A DNA stretch of 64,000 nucleotides from Leishmania donovani (lineage: Eukaryota; Euglenozoa; Kinetoplastea; Trypanosomatida; Trypanosomatidae): the NCBI RefSeq assembly GCF_000227135.1, contig NC_018261.1:908840-972839 (forward strand), in the 5' to 3' direction. Positions 20,788 through 31,892 of the stretch are shown here, piece after piece (the stretch's first letter is position 1; every line of letters begins with the position of its first letter). The translations under genes and the position numbers were made by a program. The notes beneath the pieces were generated by a model. That model did no database searches, was not told the DNA's origin, and saw only the letters and a list, made by a program, of their open reading frames with translations.

Positions 20788-21443
20788 CCACCGACAGCGC
20801 CTGCGCACAGCGCTCGCACTTGTGCATACCTTGGAAGGGGGAGGGGCCTGCTTCAGCGCGGCATCGTTGCCCGTGGGAGCGCGCTGTCCACATCGTCCCT
20901 TTCCGCCGATGCAGCGGGGGGTGGGCGCGTGCCTGGACCGCATGCCCGCATGTGCCGCGGCAGGGTGGCACGCTGCTGTGAGTCGGGGGCAGCAAAGGGC
21001 ACCCCACCTGGTCCTCGACCCGCACCTCTTTCACAGGCGTGGCTGCGTCAAGCGGAAGGGGCCACCCCAAGAGCCCCGCCGATACGCATGCGCCCGCGCA
21101 CACAGAGCGCTCACAGCCCGCCGTTCCCAGGTCAGGGGACGGAGGATGTGGGGAGCAGCGATATACACACGACGGCGGAGGCCCGTGCAGCGCGAGTGAG
21201 GTGCGTGCAATGGCATCCCTGCGCGCAACACCATTGCGTGAAACGCGGTCTGCCTCGAGCGTCGGACGATCCGCGGATCGCGCGTGGCGCACCAGGTCGC
21301 ACGTTCTCCATGGCAAAAACAGGCGCACGCGACCGGCTACAGCGGCGCCGGCACACGTGCCCAGGTCCGTCGCACCAAGCCGTCCTCCACGGTGGCGGCG
21401 CCCGTGGCGGGTGCCATGAGGGCGGGAGAGCGACCCCGCAACA

Positions 21444-21542
21444 NNNNNNNNNNNNNNNNNNNNNNNNNNNNNNNNNNNNNNNNNNNNNNNNNNNNNNNNN
21501 NNNNNNNNNNNNNNNNNNNNNNNNNNNNNNNNNNNNNNNNNN
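21444..21542. other. Assembly gap, 99 N
   Basis: The 42 bp before the gap (21402-21443) are identical to the 42 bp after it (21543-21584), so it is another probable contig overlap. Confidence 0.85.
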
Positions 21543-23368
21543 CCGTGGCGGGTGCCATGAGGGCGGGAGAGCGACCCCGCAACAAGGGCGACCACACGCG
21601 CTTCTCTGCGCCGTGGCTGGTCACGCTACCCTCGCAGCAGGTCCGGCGCCAGCACCACTGCTCCACGCCCCGCGCGCGGTCGCGGCACGCAGGGGGATGG
21701 GGAGGGAGGTACGCCGCTCCAGAGAAGAGAGGAAGGAGAGTAGGCAAGAAAAAAGGATATCGGAAGAGGAACAAAAATCACACACAAATCAAAAAAAAAA
21801 AGCAGCCGAGGTGTGGGAGAATAGTCCTAAAGTAAGAGGAGGGGGAGGGAGGGATGAGCGGTTGGGAACGTGGAACTGAGGGACGCACAGACATATGACA
21901 CAAATGAGCGAAAAAAAAAACGGCAGCTCGAGGAAAAGCACGCACTAGGAGGGAAAGAAATCGCCGCGAAGAAGGAAGGCAAACATGAAAAAGGAGAAGA
22001 CTCGGATGTGCCAGGAAGGAGGCGGTGTGTGACTGTGTATCATCATCGTCGCCATCCGAACGCATACACATACACGCATGCGCGGAGAGCCCAGTTGGGA
22101 GTAGTTGTGTGTTCCTCTTTCCTGTGTCTTTACGTCTCTGCTCCGTACACATCTACGTATACAGGTAAGACGATAATAGAAAGGGCGTATCAAAGGGCCC
22201 AACGCGCCAGCGTTTGCACGGCGGCGGCAAGGGCTGGAGTCGTGGAGGCCATCAACGTCGCCGACCGATCGAGCAAGTGAGATTCGAAGAGGTAAGCAAG
22301 GGCGGCAAAAACAAAATGCAAAAAGAAAAACAACGAAAAGACACCGGTTGCAGCGTGCCTCGCTTACGCCGCAGCCCCTTTTGAAGTGACACGCCGGGCT
22401 CTTTCCCAGCCCAGTCAGCACGGTAGCGAAGCGCATGTACATATTTTGTTGTCCACCTTTTGATTGCCCTCCATCAGCGTTGCGCTCGGCATGCTTTCTC
22501 TTTTACTTATTTGGACTTCCTCATGCTCGTCCGGCGCACGGGTGCTGCTCGCGCCGCTGAAGTCCACACGCAAAACAAGCGCGTGCAGCACGTGCACGGA
22601 AACTTTCAACCTCACGCGCTAGACAAGCGTCGGGGCAAACCACTGAGACTATGGGCACACGCGCATGCCAAGAAAACAGGCGAGGGGGGAGCAAATAGAA
22701 AAGAGCATGGCAACACCTATCTTTACGGAAGAAAAAGAAAATGCACTTGCACAAGCGCGGACAGACGCATGCACAGAGGCACAAGCATCATGAAGCAGAG
22801 GCGAAGAGGCACACACGCACACACACAAGCGACACTACGAGTGTCTTTTGAATAGGATGTAGCGCAGTGCGAAGCAAGGGAAAAACGAACGAAAAACAAA
22901 CAAAAACACGCGTCTTGTAAGGTAGAGGCGGGACCTCAGAATGACCAGCCAGAGGAGAGAAAAAAAAAAGAAGAAAGATGAAGGAACGGCGAGGAATGAT
23001 GAAAATCGAGACGTGTAGGGCGGCACTCGCTTCCACGCTGCAAAGCCACACAAGACAAAGGGAAGGAGGGGGAGGGGCAAAGAACGCATGCACTTAGAGC
23101 GTTCGCGAAGCAGAGAATTTAGAGTCCTAAACAGGAAGAGAAGCAAGTGGGAGAGGCCCTTCAACAAAAGAAGAGCGGTGCGGATGTTGCAGTCGCTTTC
23201 TCCTTCGATGATTTCAGGCTGGCTTGAAAGAAAAGAGGCCGGAGGAGGAGGCGAACTAAATACGCAAAGAAAAAAAAAAGATTGTAAGACGACGTAACTC
23301 GCTCAGCTGCCAACAAAGAGGAAAAGAAGCAAACTGATACGTTCTCTTCGCTGTCGGCTGCTCGGTGC

Positions 23369-24457
23369 CTATCTGGACGCCTTGGGCTTCAATACGACGG
23401 GTGCCTCCGAGGTCTGCTGCTCGTGAAGCCAATGGGTCACCCTCTTCGGCACAGAGGCGGTATTGCTTTTAGTGGAGGCGCCGCTCAGCGGCGGCTGCAC
23501 ATGCGGCGCACGACGCCGTAGCGAGGTGGAGGTGGGGGGAGACACCAGCGACAGTTTGTACGACCGCCGGAGGTCCTCTCGGCCTTCGCCTTCGCTGTCC
23601 GAGGCCTCGGCGATGGTGCCTGGCAACTGAACTGCAGACGGATTCTGCGTCTCGACGACAAACATCTGCGGGTGTTCCTCGGTGGCTTCGGCAGAGTCGT
23701 CGTAATCCAGTGGCGCGTCGCCCTCCGATACGACCCCACAGCGGCAGGTGACGGAGTCGCTCATCGGCGCGCCCATGCCCTCTGAGTCGCTGTAGGACAT
23801 GTCTTCGTTCGCCTCACTCATGTCGTCGCCCATGCCGTTTTCGATGGTGGTCTCCTGCAGAGTGTAGCTGGCACGAGAGACGAACATGGTTCGATCGCGC
23901 TGACGCGGGCGATGGCAGTTGGGGCACATGGTCACCTTCTGCTGCGTCCACGGCAACCGCCACAGGTTCACCGCGCCGCCGTTCGCCGTGAAGCTCCCGC
24001 CTGATACCGTTGTTTCGCCGGCCGCAAAGCTGCCGCTGCCCTGTATCTTATCAAAAAGTGAGCGTTGGTTGTGGCGAGAGACACTACCTGCGAGGGCAGC
24101 AGTGTGCTGGTGGTGCCGCTCGAGATGGCAGCTCGCGTTGGAGAAAGAGTTAGCCAGACGCGCCGACTTGAAGGAGGCGGGACCCTGCGTCGGCCTCGAT
24201 TGATTGGCAAAGCTCGAATTGGTCTTGAAAGATGTGGGCACTGGATCGCTGACCACCGTCATGGACACGCTCCGCATCAGCGGGCCACAGTCGTCGTCGT
24301 CATCGGAGCTCGCCGCGGTCGACTTGCGCTTGACTTGGACGGAGGCAGAAACCTTGGGGGAGCTGTGGGGCTGTCTGTCCCCAACCTCCACGTCACAGTG
24401 CAGCAGTGTTTTCTTCGACTTGCTGCCTGGCGTGAAAATCTTATGTAGAATGTTCAT
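23369..24457 (-). CDS. Hypothetical protein, 362 aa, with a cysteine pair
   Basis: I do not recognise this protein. It is mostly Ser/Thr-rich and probably disordered, with acidic clusters (DDDDD at 52-56, and 217-226). CPNC (178-181) and CRC (238-240) could together bind a metal, but the spacing is long. The N terminus (MNILHKIFTPGSKSKK) is amphipathic and basic. There is no membrane segment. A good pyrimidine tract and an AG (24463-24464) lie immediately upstream of the ATG, supporting this start with a very short leader. Flanking spacers of 5-6 kb on both sides make it an isolated gene. It is likely specific to trypanosomatids (inference). Confidence 0.68.
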   Translation of the reverse strand: MNILHKIFTPGSKSKKTLLHCDVEVGDRQPHSSPKVSASVQVKRKSTAASSDDDDDCGPLMRSVSMTVVSDPVPTSFKTNSSFANQSRPTQGPASFKSARLANSFSNASCHLERHHQHTAALAGSVSRHNQRSLFDKIQGSGSFAAGETTVSGGSFTANGGAVNLWRLPWTQQKVTMCPNCHRPRQRDRTMFVSRASYTLQETTIENGMGDDMSEANEDMSYSDSEGMGAPMSDSVTCRCGVVSEGDAPLDYDDSAEATEEHPQMFVVETQNPSAVQLPGTIAEASDSEGEGREDLRRSYKLSLVSPPTSTSLRRRAPHVQPPLSGASTKSNTASVPKRVTHWLHEQQTSEAPVVLKPKASR

Positions 24458-25585
24458 CGTACCTTGTGCGTGTGTGTGGGGGGAAGGGGTAGAGAAAGAA
24501 CTAACTCAAAAAAAAGCAACTTAGAGTTCTCTTGACAGGCCAACCCACGAATGAGAACAGACAAACCAAAGAAAGGGTTATATTAAGAGCGCTGCCAAGA
24601 GAGAGGTGGCAGCAGTGCGGACCCTCTAACCAAGCAGCAGAGGCGGTGGCGGGGAGAGGCTTATCTGTTCGTGCGCGAGTGTTTCTACTTGACTACCACT
24701 CTAGACACGCAAGAGAAAAGAGAACACGCACACAAAAAGAAAGAAAAAGAAACGGGAGAATGCGCTCCGCCGTCTTGTTTTTTTTTACCTTTTCAATCTC
24801 ACAACTGTCCTGTGCGGTGATGAGAAACCCTTTGTAGACAGAAAGCTGGGTCCAGTCACAGCGCTTCGACGAACAAAGGAAGAAGCTCTCGGGGAGGGGG
24901 AGGGATGAACGACACACAGACAGGCAGACACACACACACACAAGAAAAGAATGGTCAGCAGAGAACAAAAATAAAAAAAAGAGTGAAAGTAGAGGCGACC
25001 CTGGCCGGTACACACATATACACACCTGCACTCTACCTCGGTCGCTCCGTTTCGAAAGAGCTGCTGCGTGAATAAGGGGAGCCGATGGCGCGGTGAGGGA
25101 AAGGGCAGGGGATTTCGGGTGGCTACGAGGACCAAACAAAAGAAATGCGATGGGGTGTAGTGGGAGAAGACCAGAGTACAGGCTTTCTCGCCCTTTCTCT
25201 TTCAAGTCTAATCCTACGCGGCTCCGCTACTGGTGCAGTTGCCCACCACGTGGCAACTGAGCACAGAGAAAAAGAAAAAAGCACAGGAAAGGAGAAGAGA
25301 GCGCGTCAGAGCAGGGGTTCACGAGCCCGATAGCAATTCTGAAAGACGAAGGTAACGGACCTGTATAAACCTAACACTGAATCGGTGGTGCGCTTTCCTT
25401 TGTGGGTGCCAAAGCAGACCGCTCGGGAAAGCGGAGGGACCGAGAGAGCGAGAGAAAGGGACGAGGCAAGCACACAACACAGAAAAACCGAAAAAAAAAA
25501 AAAAACAGGACACAAAAGACAAAGTCTTCTGACCGAATGTGAAAGGTAAACGCACGCGCTTGCCCCACTCACGTGAGGAGAAGTG

Positions 25586-25590
<5 letters not shown>

Positions 25591-25617
<27 letters not shown>
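25591..25617. repeat. (TG)n microsatellite
   Basis: About thirteen TG units lie within the spacer between centrin and the 362-aa gene. Confidence 0.9.
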
Positions 25618-25620
<3 letters not shown>

Positions 25621-27566
25621 AGGGTGTCGGGGGAGAGAGGGCCACTCCTAACAGCGGTCGGTCTCTTCCACGAGTGCGGTCACTGGTGATGCGAACTGTA
25701 AAGCCGTGCAAAGCCGAAACAAACGCACGGAACAACCAAACGAAAAGGAAAGAGCTCCGCTAAGGTGATGTCTGTGTGCTGTGTGTGTGTGTGCGCGCGC
25801 ATATATCTGATAGGGGGAGGGGAGGCGGGCGTAATCGCGTCAACTCGATTGGGAAAACCGTCTTTGACACACTCGACAGGAGCACGACGAGGTCAAAACC
25901 GTACAGCAACAGCGGCGTGTATGAATTAAAAAAGAGAGAGGGCGAGGGCGAGAAAGGCACCACAAAACAGTCCGTCTTCTCCTCCTCCTCATAAACGTAT
26001 GCGTGGCTGGCGAATGTGTTTGTGTGAGATGCTGTTGATGGTCAGCTTTCGTTGCGCAGGCGACTCCACTCCTAGAAACCAGGAACTATTTGTGCCTCTA
26101 TCAGCTTTACCAGTGTGTGCGTCGGAGGAGGAGAAGGAGGGCGGGGGGTGTCTCCGCGAATACCTACCGAGGATACCGATGCGAACAAAGTGGTGGACCA
26201 CAAAAACGTTGAGTGGTCCAACCCTGAGGACGGCGACGCCGTTCTGTCAAGTTTTACCCCGCGCGCGGTAAGAGGAGCTACAGGGAAAAGATGCACGCGG
26301 GGCACAAAAGAAGATTCGGTTAACTCTCGCACCCGATCACCTACAGAGAAAAGGAAGGCACGGGCCGTACTTCACTCTGCAAAGCAGAAAGATATAGAAA
26401 CTACTAGAATGGCGTCAACACAGAAGAGAAAGAATCCACTTAGCGTGAAAGAAAGCGTCGTAAGATGGAGCAGAGCAACGACCTCTTTTTCTGCGTCCTC
26501 GTGTGAGTTTCTCGTTGTCTATTGCGTACTTCAAATGTGGAACCAAGTAGAAACGTGGCAGAGAGGCGGAAAGGAGAGTAAACACGAGAAAGCAAAAACG
26601 AAAGGAGGCGGTGCGACAGGAAGGGAGTGAGCTTCGTGTGCCAGATGTGCATATGGTGAGAGTGTATGTAGGCGTCCCCGCGGACAACAAAAACGCCACG
26701 CGCGTGAAAATGAACGTTGTAGCCGTTGCACCGAGCATTCAATCCACGAAAGGAGGGAGAGAGATGCCGCGTTGTCGCGCAGGGGAGTATGGCAAGACAG
26801 AAAAAAAAGAGATAGAAAGACGAGCAGGTTCGGCAAGACGAGCGGAGAGAAGACGGGCATTCAGCATAGCCCACAAGCCTTGAGGAATGGGAAGCACGGC
26901 CCCCTAACAGCCACGAGCAAAAAAAAGAAAGCATCGATGCAGACTCGCATGTGACTAGAGCAAGAAAGCTCAACTCTCAGGAAGCATGCATTCGCGTGCC
27001 GCGACAATGTGGAAACAGGGCGTTGTCCATCCGTGAAAGACTAGACATCGAAAGAGCAGTCAAGCGTGCACAGTCGAACGCAGAATTCGACAGGGCACGC
27101 TCAAGTACGGGAAGCAAGGAGAGAAGCGATCGTCTCACCAAATTCCGGCACCTCAACCTCACGCACGTTGGGTACCGATCCCGCCCTTAGAGCCCACTCC
27201 CTTACAATTTTCTTTGTGAATCTGTTTATTTTCCTTCACATGCATATCTCCCTGCTTTCACGATTTCAACCACAGCTCTGCTGCCGCACATCATCCTTGC
27301 TCCCCTTCGCTGTCAGTTGTGCAACGCAGCCTCAGCGCCGCATTCCCCCCACCCACCCACCTTCCCTCCCCCCACCCAGCGCGACCTCGACGCCCCTTTC
27401 GTCCGCCTTGAGAGAGGCATCACCGCCACCTCCTTCACGTCCCCCGGTCACCAAGTATCCCCTACCTGTCAACACCTCAATCAACCACGGAAACCCCCGC
27501 GAAACATGTACGCATGCACCCGTACTTCGCCTACCCCTGCCGCGCCACGGCTACGCCCTCGTCGTC

Positions 27567-28350
27567 NNNNNNNNNNNNNNNNNNNNNNNNNNNNNNNNNN
27601 NNNNNNNNNNNNNNNNNNNNNNNNNNNNNNNNNNNNNNNNNNNNNNNNNNNNNNNNNNNNNNNNNNNNNNNNNNNNNNNNNNNNNNNNNNNNNNNNNNNN
27701 NNNNNNNNNNNNNNNNNNNNNNNNNNNNNNNNNNNNNNNNNNNNNNNNNNNNNNNNNNNNNNNNNNNNNNNNNNNNNNNNNNNNNNNNNNNNNNNNNNNN
27801 NNNNNNNNNNNNNNNNNNNNNNNNNNNNNNNNNNNNNNNNNNNNNNNNNNNNNNNNNNNNNNNNNNNNNNNNNNNNNNNNNNNNNNNNNNNNNNNNNNNN
27901 NNNNNNNNNNNNNNNNNNNNNNNNNNNNNNNNNNNNNNNNNNNNNNNNNNNNNNNNNNNNNNNNNNNNNNNNNNNNNNNNNNNNNNNNNNNNNNNNNNNN
28001 NNNNNNNNNNNNNNNNNNNNNNNNNNNNNNNNNNNNNNNNNNNNNNNNNNNNNNNNNNNNNNNNNNNNNNNNNNNNNNNNNNNNNNNNNNNNNNNNNNNN
28101 NNNNNNNNNNNNNNNNNNNNNNNNNNNNNNNNNNNNNNNNNNNNNNNNNNNNNNNNNNNNNNNNNNNNNNNNNNNNNNNNNNNNNNNNNNNNNNNNNNNN
28201 NNNNNNNNNNNNNNNNNNNNNNNNNNNNNNNNNNNNNNNNNNNNNNNNNNNNNNNNNNNNNNNNNNNNNNNNNNNNNNNNNNNNNNNNNNNNNNNNNNNN
28301 NNNNNNNNNNNNNNNNNNNNNNNNNNNNNNNNNNNNNNNNNNNNNNNNNN
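27567..28350. other. Assembly gap, 784 N
   Basis: The missing part corresponds to B1 20236-21031 (796 bp). The near-equal size suggests that B2 keeps the same interior, including the long T run. Confidence 0.8.
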
Positions 28351-28615
28351 CACAGGCGTGGCTGCGTCAAGCGGAAGGGGCCACCCCAAGAGCCCTGCCG
28401 ATACGCATGCGCCCGCGCACACAGAGCGCTCACAGCCCGCCGTTCCCAGGTCAGGGGACGGAGGATGTGGGGAGCAGCGATATACACACGACGGCGGAGG
28501 CCCGTGCAGCGCGAGTGAGGTGCGTGCAATGGCATCCCTGCGCGCAACACCATTGCGTGAAACGCGGTCTGCCTCGAGCGTCGGACGATCCGCGGATCGC
28601 GCGTGGCGCACCAGG

Positions 28616-29157
28616 TCGCACGTTCTCCATGGCAAAAACAGGCGCACGCGACCGGCTACAGCGGCGCCGGCACACGTGCCCAGGTCCGTCGCACCAAGCC
28701 GTCCTCCACGGTGGCGGCGCCCGTGGCGGGTGCCATGAGGGCGGGAGAGCGACCCCGCAACAAGGGCGACCACACGCGCTTCTCTGCGCCGTGGCTGGTC
28801 ACGCTACCCTCGCAGCAGGTCCGGCGCCAGCACCACTGCTCCACGCCCCGCGCGCGGTCGCGGCACGCAAAGACGCCGCAGCCCCTTCGCACGTTCTCCA
28901 TGGCAAAAACAGGCGCACGCGACCGGCTACAGCGGCGCCGGCACACGTGCCCAGGTCCGTCGCACCAAGCCGTCCTCCACGGTGGCGGCGCCCGTGGCGG
29001 GTGCCATGAGGGCGGGAGAGCGACCCCGCAACAAGGGCGACCACACGCGCTTCTCTGCGCCGTGGCTGGTCACGCTACCCTCGCAGCAGGTCCGGCGCCA
29101 GCACCACTGCTCCACGCCCCGCGCGCGGTCGCGGCACGCANNNNNNNNNNNNNNNNN
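28616..29157 (+). repeat. Tandem duplication of the right end of B2, unit about 271 bp
   Basis: The segment beginning TCGCACGTTCTCC at 28616 starts again at 28887. The end coordinate is nominal, because the second unit runs into the 99-N gap at 29141 and, if the gap is an overlap, finishes at about 29396. Confidence 0.75.
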
Positions 29158-29239
29158 NNNNNNNNNNNNNNNNNNNNNNNNNNNNNNNNNNNNNNNNNNN
29201 NNNNNNNNNNNNNNNNNNNNNNNNNNNNNNNNNNNNNNN
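29141..29239. other. Assembly gap, 99 N
   Basis: The 139 bp before the gap (29002-29140) are the same as the 139 bp after it (29240-29378), which indicates an unmerged overlap. Confidence 0.85.
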
Positions 29240-30221
29240 TGCCATGAGGGCGGGAGAGCGACCCCGCAACAAGGGCGACCACACGCGCTTCTCTGCGCCG
29301 TGGCTGGTCACGCTACCCTCGCAGCAGGTCCGGCGCCAGCACCACTGCTCCACGCCCCGCGCGCGGTCGCGGCACGCAAAGACGCCGCAGCCCCTTGCCT
29401 GTGTGCACTTGTGCATGCATCATCGCGACAACGCATCACGACCGCACCGGACTTGCTGTCTGTCTGCGCTGCACCATCTGTGCAACAGCAGGTAGGGGAG
29501 AGCTGCGCAACGGGGGAGAGTCGCTACCGGCACGTTGGTGCCTATCTCTTCGTCTGGGGAGCGCGCCCGCAGCCTGCCGGGGAATAAAATGCTGACGCAT
29601 ACGCGACTGCAGCGTTTGGGCGGCGGGATGCGCGTGCGGAGCTGTGAGGGCTGCCCATGGCACTTTAGCCACCTCAACGTTAAGAGCAGACTAGGCACAA
29701 CGGTCAGCCTGGAGAAAAAGCGCTAGGTGCACACGAGTCCAAGCAAAGGGATGCCAATACCTCACGCATGCAAGAGGGGAGAATACGGGAGACAACTGAG
29801 TTGTACTGGTGCACACCTGCCTGCACGTCTTGCCAGTAACGCTATCGTCACCACGCCCAAACGTCTGACTTCTACTGCAACGTCTATGCAAGAAAACGAA
29901 AAGGGAACGGAGAGGCCGAACCACACCAAGCAGCGGAAAGCAACGAAAAAAAAAGGAGCAGAGCTGTCGTGGACAGAGCTTGCAGAGAGAGAGAGACAGC
30001 ATGAACAAGTCAGCAGGAGAGCATGTATCGCACATGCACGTGGCTTTGCCGAGTCCGGTGATACATCTCCATCGCTGTCGGTCTCGCCGCTTTTAATTCG
30101 ACGCTGGATGCTCTTGCTGCGTCTTCTCCCTTCAGCAGCGCACAAAAGCCATCAGACAGCCACCTACACGGTTCTCCTCGTACCTTAGCTGTCCTGTGCC
30201 CGACTGGGCGCTTCCCGCTTC

Positions 30222-30767
30222 CTAGTAGTCGTCCTCCTCTAGCATAATGGCAAGAAACTCTTCTAGGTTGATCTCGCCATCTTGATCTACGTCAAACTCG
30301 TCAATCATTGCCTGCAGCTCTTCGTCGCTCATGTTCTCGCCCAGTTCCCGCGCCACACGACGCAGCGAGCGAAGGGAGATTTTGCCGGTATTGTTCTCGT
30401 CAAACAGCTGAAACGCCTTCACCATCTCCTGCCGAGGATCGCGCTGCGCAAACTTGTCCGTCATGATATCTGTGAAGCCCGGTAAGTCCATAAGCGGCTG
30501 ATTGTTCTGGTCCCGGGCAGCGCAGTCCTGCATGAGCTGCAGCACCTCCTCCCGTTTTGCATCAAAGCCAAGTGCTCGCATGCTGACCTTCATCTCATGC
30601 ACATCGATGAGTCCGTTCTTATCCGAGTCGAACAGCTCGAATGCCTCTCGGATCTCCTGGCGCTGTTCCTCCGTAAGCTGGAAGCGACGGCGCGCTGCCG
30701 CGGACGGCGCTGATGCCGCCGGCGCAGTGGTGCGCAGCGGCCCCGATGTGCGACTAGTGATGTTCAT
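30222..30767 (-). CDS. Centrin (caltractin-like EF-hand protein)
   Basis: The 181-residue protein has about 30 variable residues (Ala/Ser/Pro/Arg-rich) followed by a centrin core beginning LTEEQRQEIREAFELFD. EF1 (D47-E58, DSDKNGLIDVHE) and EF4 (D159-E170, DVDQDGEINLEE) are canonical calcium loops. EF2 has lost its acidic pattern, and EF3 (D123-S134) has Ser instead of the final Glu. The GENMSDEELQAMIDEFD stretch is typical of centrins rather than calmodulin. Centrins act at basal bodies, the bilobe and flagellar inner-arm dyneins in trypanosomatids; which paralogue this is cannot be decided by eye. The first ATG is at 30767. Confidence 0.92.
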   Translation of the reverse strand: MNITSRTSGPLRTTAPAASAPSAAARRRFQLTEEQRQEIREAFELFDSDKNGLIDVHEMKVSMRALGFDAKREEVLQLMQDCAARDQNNQPLMDLPGFTDIMTDKFAQRDPRQEMVKAFQLFDENNTGKISLRSLRRVARELGENMSDEELQAMIDEFDVDQDGEINLEEFLAIMLEEDDY

Positions 30768-31892
30768 CAGGTTCAAGCTGCCTTATTGGGAGGGGGAGAA
30801 GGAGGTTGGCTTGGGAGAACTGAGAAAAGCGCGCGTGAACCACACCAACACGAAAAAAAGATCCGCAGCTGTGGCGGTTGAAACTGAATATGTGCTCGTG
30901 TACAGCGACAGTCACACGTTAAAGACACGAAAACGAACCAGCAAGTGCAGCCTTCTATGGAATCCACAGTGTGACGAGTCGAAGATAGTGGTAGACGCAG
31001 GCGTGCTTCTGCGTTCACGTAGGCCCGTGGAGGGTGACTCTTTTCCTTCTTTATCCGTGTGTTGTGTTGTTATTGTTGCGTTGCAGAGTCGCGTTGAGGA
31101 CAAAGAGGCGGGCAGAGGAAGAGGGAGAAGAGGTCAGAGGAGGGTGTTTGAGAAAGCCGGCAACGCACGCGATGAGGTCTCCCTTGTGCGCGAGACACCG
31201 CGGGCACTGTGTCTCTTACTCACTGGGAGAGCAATGGACCCGTCGAGGGTCGCTCTTTTTTTGGTGTCTGTCGTGACTTCGACATCTGTGTCAGCGACGA
31301 GGCGAGGGGGCAGGAAGCGGTGCCAGAAAGAGAGCGCAGGCAGTTGTCTTCATCAGTCGCGGCACAGAGCACCTCACCCTTTGCTGCCACCCTAGCCATT
31401 ACCAAAAGGCTCTCCTCGTTGCTCTGTTTGCGTAGCTTGTGTGTGTGTGTGTGTGTGTGCTGCGTTTTTCCCCCTTGTGCGCCACCCTGCTCCACCACGG
31501 AGACGGTAGACGACGTGAGAGAAGCAGCAGCGTCTTTCCACACGTGCGGGCGCCACGCAGCAGAAGCAAAAGCAAAACATACCGGGAGAGGGGGAGGAAC
31601 AAAACAAGAAGTTGTGCGTCAGCGTCATATTCAGGCAACGGTAACCACAGACGTGCAACAAAACAAGAGGGCATAGCCCAGATGCACAGGCGCGCCTGTA
31701 AGGAGAGGCCGGCGGCGACCGCAAGGCAGCAGCACGAGCGACAGTGCTGCGGCAAATAACAAGAAGCCGACGCGAGGCCTCTCCCTAACGATACAAAGTC
31801 ATGCGGCAGAGGCAGGTAGTACAGAAGCACCAGTTCATCCGTGGCCGCCCCTCCTCCCGCTTGCCACACCGACCACATCCCTCTCCACGCGC
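30768..31892. other. Intergenic region, 334-aa gene to centrin
   Basis: This 1.1-kb spacer has a GT microsatellite (31439-31459) and no gene I can support. Confidence 0.6.
31439..31459. repeat. (GT)n microsatellite
   Basis: About ten GT units lie downstream of the 334-aa gene. Confidence 0.9.

Larger units (their letters stand above)
19699..21690 (+). mobile_element. Family B dispersed repeat, copy B1 (most complete)
   Basis: This GC-rich element is shared with B2 and B3 in the same orientation. It starts near CCGCAAAACACGTACGC and ends near CGGTCGCGGCACGC. Removing the two apparent contig overlaps leaves about 1.4-1.5 kb. A run of 31 T (20755-20785) lies inside, a poly(A) tail if read on the minus strand. 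Long stop-free frames on both strands show no domain I recognise and look like products of GC content. It may be a degenerate retroposon or a fusion of two (inference). Confidence 0.6.
17781..23368. other. Intergenic region with repeat B1, 362-aa gene to 74-aa gene
   Basis: This 5.6-kb spacer contains family B copy B1 (19699-21690) with two N gaps. The remainder is purine-rich low-complexity DNA on the plus strand with many short A runs. No accepted gene lies here. A frame of 91 codons at 18018-18293 on the minus strand was considered and left out. Confidence 0.5.
27497..29396 (+). mobile_element. Family B dispersed repeat, copy B2, with a partly duplicated end
   Basis: The left end (CCGCGAAACATGTACGC) and right part match B1. 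A 784-N gap (27567-28350) replaces the middle. The right part is duplicated as a unit of about 271 bp: the block starting TCGCACGTTCTCC at 28616 recurs at 28887. Units are joined by AAGACGCCGCAGCCCCTT, which also ends the element. A second gap near the end has identical flanks. Confidence 0.6.
24458..30221. other. Intergenic region with repeat B2, centrin to 362-aa gene
   Basis: The 5.8-kb spacer contains B2 (27497-29396). Most of the left part is purine-rich on the plus strand, whereas 27190-27496 is strikingly pyrimidine-rich. A TG microsatellite lies at 25591-25617. No credible gene is seen. Confidence 0.5.

Noticed and set aside
20317..21879. Plus-strand frame of 520 codons and minus-strand frames through B1
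   Set aside because: They cross N gaps and homopolymers (poly-Phe/Lys from T31) and no domain is recognisable; open frames are expected in very GC-rich repeat DNA.
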